From: Chloroflexota bacterium
GTDB taxonomy: Bacteria; Chloroflexota; UBA6077
DNA length: 11,761 nucleotides
Direction: 5' to 3'
NCBI GenBank assembly: GCA_021788565.1
Contig: JAJYKO010000083.1
Coordinates: 1 to 11,761 of the forward strand
The position numbers and the translations under genes were made by a program. Below the pieces are notes generated by a model. The model saw only the letters and a program-made list of their open reading frames with translations. It was not told the DNA's origin and did not search any database. Positions 1 to 6,384 of the stretch are shown here, piece after piece. Each line of letters starts with the position of its first letter. Position 1 is the first letter of the stretch.

Positions 1-379
1 GCGTGGGGACGATCACCTCGACGGGCCGGCTCGGTCCTCATGCGACGGCTCACCCCCACGCGCGCGGGGACGATCGTAGTCCTCATATTCTCCACAATCG
101 ACGCACCGGTTCACCCCCACGCGCGTGGGGACGATTATCGTTACTGTAGGGGGTAGAAAATCTCTTTCGGTTCACCCCCACGCGCGTGGGGACGATTTGT
201 CGGTCGTGAAAGCAACTAGCCTTGGCAGCGGTTCACCCCCACGCGCGTGGGGACGATGGCGGTGGCGGAGGCCGTGCGGCGGCTGCCTGCGGTTCACCCC
301 CACGCGCGTGGGGACGATTTCTCCTTGCGAGCGGCCTCGGCCTTCTCTGCCGGTTCACCCCCACGCGCGTGGGGACGAT
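1..379 (-). CRISPR. Type I-E CRISPR array, partial (six full repeats plus one cut repeat)
   Basis: Repeats of 29 bp lie at 46-74, 107-135, 168-196, 229-257, 290-318 and 351-379, and the end of a seventh is at 1-13. The six spacers are exactly 32 bp, giving a strict 61-bp period. Read on the minus strand, the repeat has a perfect 16-nt palindrome, CCCCACGCGCGTGGGG, followed by GTGAACCG, which matches the 8-nt 5' handle left by Cas6e in type I-E systems (ATAAACCG in E. coli). This fixes the crRNA sense as minus, the same as the cas genes, so the cas2-proximal repeat is the leader-side one. Five full repeats are identical. The repeat at 46-74 has two changes, as expected towards the trailer end. 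The array continues beyond base 1, so its full length is unknown. Spacer GC ranges from about 38% (136-167) to 84% (258-289). Confidence 0.98.
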
Positions 380-393
380 ACTGGATTTTGCAC

Positions 394-669
394 CTATTCC
401 GGCACCCGCAACAACGATAATCCGTCGAAATCCACCACCATGCGCCGAGTTGCTCCCCAAACCTTGAAGGCAAACCCCTGCTCGCAGTCTGAGCTGTGCA
501 CCAACAGCCCCGCGCCTCCCTTCATTCGCTGGCACACCATTTCCCACAGCTTGTCCCGCACCATACCCGACACTCGCCCGACGAACACCCCGGGGCTCAG
601 CTCCAGCAGCCAACGAGTCAACTCCCCCCGCAAGCTCGCGGGCACTTTCTCCAGTACTATCACTACCAC
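394..669 (-). CDS. cas2: CRISPR-associated endonuclease Cas2, type I-E
   Basis: Small subunit of the Cas1-Cas2 integrase that captures spacers and inserts them at the leader-side repeat. The 91-residue protein matches Cas2e (E. coli Cas2 is 94 residues). The N-terminal beta strand VVIVLEKVP is followed by LRGELTRWLLELSPGVFVG, which parallels the E. coli LRGRLAIWLLEVRAGVYVG. The C-terminal part FKVWGATRRMVVDFDGL parallels FQTFGLNRRTPVDLDGL. I chose the GTG at 669 because it gives the family-length N terminus. It lies 2 nt after the cas1 stop, with a GGAAG ribosome-binding site inside the end of cas1. The stop is only 14 nt from the first repeat of the array, so the region normally used as leader must overlap this coding sequence. 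Confidence 0.96.
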   Translation of the reverse strand: MVVIVLEKVPASLRGELTRWLLELSPGVFVGRVSGMVRDKLWEMVCQRMKGGAGLLVHSSDCEQGFAFKVWGATRRMVVDFDGLSLLRVPE

Positions 670-671
670 TG

Positions 672-1622
672 TCAGCTTCCTTCCTCAGGGGCATCAGCCC
701 GGTTCACTCCACCGGCCACTTCGCCCGCCTCGGGATCCCACAGCCCCCCAGGTAGCGCCTCGTCCTCATCGAAGTCCGTAGGTTGGTCTTCGCCCGCCGG
801 CATGGACACCCCGAGCGCCTCTTCTATATCCGGAAGGATTCGCTGAAGCAGCCGCTGCTGGTGGAAGATGTCGCGGCAGGCGCGGCGGACCCTGCCCTCC
901 AGGCCCTCCGTGCCTGCCATCACCGCCTGAAATGCCACGGGAAGCGTCATATCTACCTTGTAGAGGTCGGCCACGTCGTACACGAACGAGAGCATCTTTC
1001 CCGTGTGGATGAAGCCCAGGGCAGGGGAGTATCCAGCCGAGATTATCGCGGCGTGGCAGACGCCGTACAGACAGCTGTTCGCACAGGAGAGCGCCCGATT
1101 GATGGGGTCGGCCGCGCGCCAGTCGGCCGAGTGATAGGAGCGGCCGCTCCACTCCACGCCCGTCTCCCTGCTGAGCCTGGCGTACGCGTCCCTCACGCGC
1201 AGCCCCTCCTTGCCGCGGATCTGCCGGAGGGTCAGATCCTTGGCCAACGGCTCATTGAACCGCATCTGGTACATCCGGACGACAACTTCCAGTCGCAGGC
1301 TCGGGTTCGTCTGAAGTCGCGCCTGCCTCAGGAGATTGCGCGCCGACCGCGTTTCTCCCATGCCCTGAGCGTAGAGCCGGACCCCCTCCTCGCCGGTCCA
1401 CATCACCAGGCAGCCGTTCTCTGCCAGCGCCCGTATGGCCGCATGGGTGACCGTAGTCCCGGGCCCCAGCATCAGGAGCGAGAGGGATGCGCACGGCACC
1501 GGGGTCTTGCCGCCCATATCGTGGAGCGCGATGGCCTTATCCTCCTGGTCCACCCTGCAGTGCTCGACGTACAGGTAGCTCCAGCTATCACGGACCTTCG
1601 GGAGCAGATGAAGGTCTTTCAC
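672..1622 (-). CDS. cas1: CRISPR-associated integrase Cas1, type I-E
   Basis: Catalytic subunit of the spacer-acquisition integrase. The 316-residue protein aligns with E. coli Cas1 (305 residues) with almost no gaps. The metal-binding residues are E139 (in RGKEGLRVR), H206 (in GFIHTGK), D216 and D219 (in FVYDVADL), which correspond to E. coli E141, H208, D218 and D221 at a constant offset of two. The start is a GTG, 3 nt after the cas6e stop, preceded by AGGGG at about 7 nt. The last 45 or so residues form an acidic, proline- and glycine-rich tail that looks disordered. E. coli Cas1 also has a flexible C-terminal tail, which in that system contacts the prespacer. The active site is intact, so acquisition should be possible. 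Tail function here is inference. Confidence 0.98.
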   Translation of the reverse strand: MKDLHLLPKVRDSWSYLYVEHCRVDQEDKAIALHDMGGKTPVPCASLSLLMLGPGTTVTHAAIRALAENGCLVMWTGEEGVRLYAQGMGETRSARNLLRQARLQTNPSLRLEVVVRMYQMRFNEPLAKDLTLRQIRGKEGLRVRDAYARLSRETGVEWSGRSYHSADWRAADPINRALSCANSCLYGVCHAAIISAGYSPALGFIHTGKMLSFVYDVADLYKVDMTLPVAFQAVMAGTEGLEGRVRRACRDIFHQQRLLQRILPDIEEALGVSMPAGEDQPTDFDEDEALPGGLWDPEAGEVAGGVNRADAPEEGS

Positions 1623-1625
1623 GTA

Positions 1626-2381
1626 TCATCCCCTGACCGGGGCCACCGACAGGAGACCGAACCCGTAAGCCTTGCCGGACCCTATGCCGTGGACGAGGGT
1701 CTCCAGGAAGGAGTCCCGGTCTGTGACCCGTAACAGACCATCAAAGGTAGCGGCTAGGTGCGTCATCGCGTGTCCAACGGCACCGTCCTTCTTGCGGCCC
1801 TTCATCTTGCCTTCGGCGCGCACCTCTACGCTCCAAACCAGCCCTTCCTTACCTTCTGCATTCGTGCCGGTCTTCCTGACTAGTTCGAACCCTCCAGGCA
1901 CGCCGTCGCGGCCTCCCTGGCCCTTGCCGATCAGCCAGGCGATCTGTTCCTCTTCCCGTTGCAATTCGACCCGCTTGCCCTTGAGCGGGTCACCGTCTTT
2001 CGCGACCCGTTTGGTCGGATTGGCACGCAGACGAAACGAGAGGACTTGCCCATCTTGAATCTGGCGATATGCTGGGATGAGGTCCCTGAACTCGTATCCG
2101 GCCATCCCCGTGTTCCCAGCCAGGTACCCGTTCAACTCGTCGAGAAACGACCAGTCCGGCTCGATGCGTGACTGGACGTAGACCTTCACCACACCTCGCC
2201 GGTCATCGACGTCCGCACGAAAAAGGACGCCAAATTCATCGCGTGCTTTGGCCTGTTCATCGTCCGTCGCCTTCGGGAACGCCTGCATCAGCGTACGGTG
2301 CATCTCATACGGGTGAGCGAGTTCGGCCATAACCTGCCGCGACCGCGGGTTGAGAATTAGCCGTGAGAGGTAGACACTCAT
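1626..2381 (-). CDS. cas6e: Cas6e (Cse3/CasE) pre-crRNA endoribonuclease
   Basis: Cuts the CRISPR transcript at the base of each repeat hairpin and stays bound to the crRNA 3' end as part of Cascade. The protein is 251 residues, against about 200-210 in E. coli and Thermus. The N terminus (LSRLILNPRSR, then HPYEMHRTL) matches Thermus Cas6e. H28 aligns with the catalytic His26 and Y25 with Tyr23 of that enzyme. FRLRANPTKR lies at 116-125, and the glycine-rich RNA-binding loop GIGSGKAYGFGLLS is at 232-245. Extra length sits mainly in a Gly/Lys-rich stretch around 152-200. The open frame extends 48 codons upstream, but I start at the ATG at 2381. This gives the family N terminus, overlaps the cas5e stop as ATGA and has GGAGG a few bases upstream. 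Confidence 0.97.
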   Translation of the reverse strand: MSVYLSRLILNPRSRQVMAELAHPYEMHRTLMQAFPKATDDEQAKARDEFGVLFRADVDDRRGVVKVYVQSRIEPDWSFLDELNGYLAGNTGMAGYEFRDLIPAYRQIQDGQVLSFRLRANPTKRVAKDGDPLKGKRVELQREEEQIAWLIGKGQGGRDGVPGGFELVRKTGTNAEGKEGLVWSVEVRAEGKMKGRKKDGAVGHAMTHLAATFDGLLRVTDRDSFLETLVHGIGSGKAYGFGLLSVAPVRG

Positions 2382-3154
2382 ATGTCCCTCCGGGGAAGTG
2401 ACGAAGCGTCGATCTCGATGCGTCTGCAGCGGCGAAAGTCGTAGAAGCGCAGTTGGTTCAGGCGCATAGCATCCTGCCGCTCTATCACTATGCCATCCTG
2501 TTTCTCGGGTTCGCGGTCGAGGCACTCGATCCAGGCCTCAAGCCTGGGTGCCTGCCTGATCCCGGACCGTGCTGCTGCCCACGCCTCTTTACGCAGCGCA
2601 TCTTCAAGATTCTCATATTCGTCGGCCAGCCGATCAAGGATCGGACGACAGGGTACACACGATTTCCGGCCGAGATAGAGCGGCCACTTCGGGAACTGCA
2701 GATCGCCCGACCAATGGGGATGGTCTAGTTCTCCAGCGAGCTGTCGCAGAAGAGCGTGATCGTGACTCGCTAAGGCAACCAGAAACGCTGCGTCGTGAAG
2801 ATACTCGCGGGGTGAAACGATTGTGCTTTCGCTATGTTCCTGCGCCTTTGCGAGACTCTTGGCAGTGCCACCGCTATGCTTGTACCCCCCAGCAGCCGTG
2901 CGATGGTAGCCGGTCACAGTGTGGTAATCCGTCGAAACCACGCCCGGTCGGTCGATACGCACACCGAAAAGAAGGTCGCGGTCAAGCCTTTCCAACTCCG
3001 AATCATCGCGGCGGAGGCCGACGGCACAACCAATCAGGCCGACAACGCCGGACTTTGTCGGCTCAGGCCCCGTGTCGCGAACATCCCAGCGAGAGCGCGT
3101 GCCCCACGATTGCATGGGGCCTTCTAACCGAAGGAGCAGGATAGATTCAGCCAC
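2378..3154 (-). CDS. cas5e: Cas5e (CasD), Cascade subunit binding the crRNA 5' handle
   Basis: RAMP-fold Cascade subunit that holds the 8-nt 5' handle of the crRNA and caps the Cas7 backbone next to Cse1. The protein is 258 residues. The N-terminal strand ILLLRLEGPMQSWGTRSRW and the following PTKSGVVGLIGCAVG helix are typical of Cas5e. STDYHTVTGYHRTAAGGYKH lies in the thumb-like region. A longer open frame starts at 3175, but the GTG at 3154 is the better start: GGAGG lies at 3161-3165, 6 nt upstream, and translation then begins directly before the first beta strand. With this start the gene overlaps the cas7e stop by 8 nt (GTGGCTGA), which suggests translational coupling. The end overlaps cas6e as ATGA. 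Confidence 0.95.
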   Translation of the reverse strand: MAESILLLRLEGPMQSWGTRSRWDVRDTGPEPTKSGVVGLIGCAVGLRRDDSELERLDRDLLFGVRIDRPGVVSTDYHTVTGYHRTAAGGYKHSGGTAKSLAKAQEHSESTIVSPREYLHDAAFLVALASHDHALLRQLAGELDHPHWSGDLQFPKWPLYLGRKSCVPCRPILDRLADEYENLEDALRKEAWAAARSGIRQAPRLEAWIECLDREPEKQDGIVIERQDAMRLNQLRFYDFRRCRRIEIDASSLPRRDI

Positions 3155-4328
3155 GCTGAACCTCCGCCTCCACATCGTCGAGGAGTGTTTTCAGATTCCG
3201 TGACGATGCGATATCCAGAATCTTGATACCGCCGCCCTTTGCCAGCAGCAGGCGCTTTTTTGCTTCGAGGCCGTACATCTCCGTCAACGCTTCGCATTCC
3301 TTCTTCAGGGCATCGGCGGATTCCCTTTCAAGGCCATCCCTGGCCCTCGGATTCACCGGATTACAGAACGCATTAGCATAGCTGACGGGGAGGTTCTTGT
3401 CGCGAATCTCGATCCAAACAAGGCTCGGGGGCTGGTACGCGGCGAACGAGTTCTGTTTGCCGCTGGGGGTTACGCGGCAGGCGGCCTCTATGAGCGCCCG
3501 AACTGCCTTGCTGGCTGTTTCGCGGGCGGTCTTCTCGTCCTCCGCGTTCACTGGACGCTTGAATGCCCTGCCCGTGAGATTGTCCACCAACCCTTCGACA
3601 TGCACGTTGAAGTACTTGTAGTAGCAGGCGGAGTTGTACTCCACGTCGCCGATCATATCGGCGCCGCTTCCGGCTTCGTCGTCCGACGCGCGCTCAAGAT
3701 CGTCCACCGCAGTGTAGTAGTCGAACTCATGATCGATTTTATGGGTGCTGATCGCGTGGGCAAACTGGCTGGACGCCTCGACGTCTACGAATGCCTCGCT
3801 CGTGACCATGCGCCCGAAGAGCGCAATGTCAACTGCTAGGGGGCGAAATCCTTTGTCCTCTGCCTGCTTCTGTAGATCTTTCGCCGCCACTTTCTCAAAG
3901 GTCTTCCTGTCTCTTGCCTCTTCGGCGGCTGCCAGAATCACGTCGCTTACGGCCTTAACGTCTGCGTCGGTCAGAAACATCGTCTGTGCAGTCCGGTAGT
4001 GCCCACTCTTGTTGGGCTTCTGCTCCTTGCCTTCGTCGGTTCCGAACCCACTCGATTTCTGCGCCCCAATTTCGGCCATTTCTTCACTGAGTCCGGCTGC
4101 CATCAGTCGAGCCTTGACGAGTTCGGGCAGACTGCGTGTTCTTGTTCCGAGGAGTCCGGTCAGCTGATCCTCAAAAACGTCCGAGCGACGAATGCTCCGT
4201 TTCAAGCACTGGCTAGATATCCGGGCACGCTTGTAGCCGCCGAAGACGGCCTCCTTCGGGCTTCCAGTGTCGTCTCGGTTAAGGTTGCTCGGCGCGTGGT
4301 TCTGCAGCATGTGCACTTCGATAAGCAT
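3147..4328 (-). CDS. cas7e: Cas7e (Cse4/CasC), Cascade backbone subunit
   Basis: Backbone protein, present in six copies per Cascade in E. coli, that coats the crRNA spacer region. The protein is 393 residues, somewhat longer than E. coli CasC (363). The N terminus IEVHMLQNHAPSNLNRDD is followed by FGGYKRARISSQCLKRSIRR (29-48), the most conserved part of the family. VDIALFGRM and FAHAISTHKIDHEFDYYTAVDDL also match E. coli CasC ([32 protein letters not shown]). I start at the ATG at 4328, not at the frame opening at 4466, because that ATG gives the family N terminus. It is 5 nt past the cse2 stop and has AGGAG 8 nt upstream, overlapping the end of cse2. Confidence 0.97.
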   Translation of the reverse strand: MLIEVHMLQNHAPSNLNRDDTGSPKEAVFGGYKRARISSQCLKRSIRRSDVFEDQLTGLLGTRTRSLPELVKARLMAAGLSEEMAEIGAQKSSGFGTDEGKEQKPNKSGHYRTAQTMFLTDADVKAVSDVILAAAEEARDRKTFEKVAAKDLQKQAEDKGFRPLAVDIALFGRMVTSEAFVDVEASSQFAHAISTHKIDHEFDYYTAVDDLERASDDEAGSGADMIGDVEYNSACYYKYFNVHVEGLVDNLTGRAFKRPVNAEDEKTARETASKAVRALIEAACRVTPSGKQNSFAAYQPPSLVWIEIRDKNLPVSYANAFCNPVNPRARDGLERESADALKKECEALTEMYGLEAKKRLLLAKGGGIKILDIASSRNLKTLLDDVEAEVQRG

Positions 4329-4333
4329 GGTGA

Positions 4334-4882
4334 TTACTCCTTTTCGTCTGAAGCTGCTGTTGCATCCGCTGGACGCTCCGTGGCGAAGAAACCTCGTGCC
4401 CAACGCTTTTGAACTCGCTTCTCTGGTTGATTCCAGAACTTGAGGTCGGTGAGCAACACCGGCCATTCGATACCTACGCCCTTGCTAACCGCATAGCGCA
4501 CCATCTGCCGAAGCCTGTAGGGCAGGTCGCCATCTCCGGTCCAGGGGTCATAGTCCGCATCGAGAAGAATGTGGAAACGCCGTCTAATAGACTCGCTCTG
4601 ATTCCTGGCGACGGCTTCCTTCCAGGTAGCGCCGAAGTCTCCATTGAAGCGGTGGCGACCCGCTCTGATATCGGCGGTCTTGTACTGGGCAAGCAGGCTG
4701 GCGACGAGGAAGGCAGTAGCTTCGCTCGCGGCGCCGTGGATGTATCCTCCCAGCCACGGGCAGCGCCCCTCGACGGGATCGCGTTCGCCGCAGCCACGCC
4801 GCAGCAGCGCGAGCTTGCCGGTGTCGAGCTTCTCGATACGTTCGATGAATTCCTCTTCGGCGGTCTTCTCGGCTGTCGTCAT
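4334..4882 (-). CDS. cse2: Cse2 (CasB), Cascade small subunit
   Basis: Small, helical Cascade subunit, present as a dimer in E. coli, that stabilises the R-loop and the displaced DNA strand. The protein is 182 residues (E. coli CasB is 160). The family pattern is visible: DTGKLALLRRG near 20-30, DFGATWKEA near 82-90, SIRRRFHILLDAD near 98-110 and PYRLRQMVRYAVSKGVGIEW near 121-140, followed by LLTDLKFW. The many Arg residues in the middle helices suit a nucleic-acid-binding surface. The last 15 or so residues are polar and probably disordered. The ATG overlaps the cse1 stop as ATGA, and AGGAAGG lies about 8 nt upstream, inside cse1. Confidence 0.95.
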   Translation of the reverse strand: MTTAEKTAEEEFIERIEKLDTGKLALLRRGCGERDPVEGRCPWLGGYIHGAASEATAFLVASLLAQYKTADIRAGRHRFNGDFGATWKEAVARNQSESIRRRFHILLDADYDPWTGDGDLPYRLRQMVRYAVSKGVGIEWPVLLTDLKFWNQPEKRVQKRWARGFFATERPADATAASDEKE

Positions 4883-6384
4883 GAGAGCACCTTCCTGATC
4901 GTATTGTTGAGCCGGGTCCGCGCGTGAACCTGGCGCTCAAGCGCGTCGGCGTCGGCATCCATGTCCTTTGCCGCTAGTTCGAATTGTTCGAGAGCGAGGG
5001 TGCGAACAGCTTCGCGCCAATCCTTCGCGGTCGCAGCGATTAGAGCCGGATCGTCGGGTGCGTCCGGATCCAGCGCCGCGAAGGCGCTCATCAGTGGATG
5101 AAAACCGTACTCGAGGTGTTGCCAGTAAGCTCGCTCGCATCGGTCGCCGATGCATCTCAGCGCATCCCTGTTCCCGGCGCCCTCGCGTGGATATAACGCT
5201 TTGATACTGCCACGCAGTGCATAGGCTGCGCGTTCCGCCCGGTCAAGCTCATGCTGAACCAGACTCCCCAGCCTGGTCGACTGCCCCAAGCGAGATGGGA
5301 TTGACCATTGGGCCCGCACCCACTCGAAGACCTTCGCTTGGTCGGTTCTCCAAGCATAGAATCGGATTTGTTGATCCTCTCCCGACCTTGCGGCGAGGGC
5401 ATTATCAATCACCTGAGGTCTAACGAATGCCCATTCCTTGTTGCCCCAACGCCGCATCGATCCACCGGAGTAGAAGCTCAATGGGCCGGCATCAAGCCAC
5501 AGAGGCCGAGCTTCTTCAAATCGGAGGTGCCGAAGCTTTGCATCATCGCCTGCGAACACAGCACATGATGGATCTTTCCAACCCAGCAGGGCGCCCAAAC
5601 CCTTGTTGTTGATGATAGACCTCACGCAGTCATCCCCATCTGGAGGGCTCACTCTGACGAAACGGCACGGCCACGTGAACGATTGGGTCGGCGTAGTTCC
5701 CGATTGTCCGTCCCTAGGCAACGATCGCCATATGGGACCATTCTCCGTCTCCTCTTTCGTCGTGAATCTCGGATCAGGCAGGGGGAGATTCAAAATGATC
5801 GTTTCGTACAGAGATTCGCCGACCGGCAAGGCATATATAGGGGGATCACCGATTATTGTTCTTGGCTGTCCTGTCTTAACTTTGACGTTGAACGGACTTA
5901 CGGTGACTAGGAGTCTCGCGACACCGCTCGGCCCCTCAATCTGCTCTTGCGACGTCTGGTGTGAGAAATGAACTACGTTGGCACCTGACGGGAAGACGGG
6001 ATAGAAATCGAAGATCGACTTAGGATCTCCGCTTGCTTCGGCGTACTGAAGGAAGGGGACATCAGGATGGAAGAGATCAAAGACGTTGCCACATAGGTCA
6101 ACGTAATTCTCGAACACACTGGTGTCGAATTGACGGTCCTCGATAAGGCTCCTGAGATCGAGCGGGTCCTCAGGGCGGCAGTTGGCCAGGATCAAGGCAT
6201 CGAGCACAAATGCAACGAGTAGCCTGTGGATTCCGAACTCCACGATAGGCGAAGGGTCGCGGATTTCGCGCAGGTCGTGTGCCTCTCCCAGGCACCGCAG
6301 GATGCCCATCTCATCACGCGAGCCATCCATTCGGACCACTGGTATCCACGGCTGTGTGAGCACGTCAAAGGATGGGCGGTTCAT
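4879..6384 (-). CDS. cse1: Cse1 (CasA/Cas8e), Cascade large subunit
   Basis: Large subunit that recognises the PAM, starts unwinding of the target and recruits Cas3. The 501-residue protein matches the usual length (E. coli CasA is 502). The N terminus FDVLTQPWIPVVRMDG is diagnostic of Cas8e. LPxG-type SGANVVHFSHQT at 133-144 fits the conserved region before the L1 loop. The C-terminal part from about 370 is helical, consistent with the four-helix bundle. I see no pair of CxxC motifs, so an E. coli-style zinc site seems absent. The ATG overlaps the cas3 stop as ATGA and has GGAGGG about 5 nt upstream. Confidence 0.96.
   Translation of the reverse strand: MNRPSFDVLTQPWIPVVRMDGSRDEMGILRCLGEAHDLREIRDPSPIVEFGIHRLLVAFVLDALILANCRPEDPLDLRSLIEDRQFDTSVFENYVDLCGNVFDLFHPDVPFLQYAEASGDPKSIFDFYPVFPSGANVVHFSHQTSQEQIEGPSGVARLLVTVSPFNVKVKTGQPRTIIGDPPIYALPVGESLYETIILNLPLPDPRFTTKEETENGPIWRSLPRDGQSGTTPTQSFTWPCRFVRVSPPDGDDCVRSIINNKGLGALLGWKDPSCAVFAGDDAKLRHLRFEEARPLWLDAGPLSFYSGGSMRRWGNKEWAFVRPQVIDNALAARSGEDQQIRFYAWRTDQAKVFEWVRAQWSIPSRLGQSTRLGSLVQHELDRAERAAYALRGSIKALYPREGAGNRDALRCIGDRCERAYWQHLEYGFHPLMSAFAALDPDAPDDPALIAATAKDWREAVRTLALEQFELAAKDMDADADALERQVHARTRLNNTIRKVLS

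Noticed and set aside
418..430. TAATCCGTCGAAA near the cas2 3' end also occurs at 2925-2937 in cas5e
   Set aside because: A 13-base match between any two sites is about as expected by chance here, and the two copies are read in different frames.
700..710. CGGTTCACTCC inside cas1, matching 10 of the first 11 bases of the repeat and including the full handle
   Set aside because: The match stops before the palindrome. An 8-10 base match is not rare by chance in a window of this size, so I do not call it a solo repeat or an anti-repeat.
125..781. Plus-strand open frame running through the CRISPR array and cas2
   Set aside because: Its N-terminal part is translated repeat (VHPHARGDD recurring), a known artefact of arrays with a repeat period that stays partly open.
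783..1733. Long plus-strand open frame of 316 codons
   Set aside because: It lies antisense to cas1 and reads through into cas6e, has no recognisable protein features, and long shadow frames are common in high-GC DNA.
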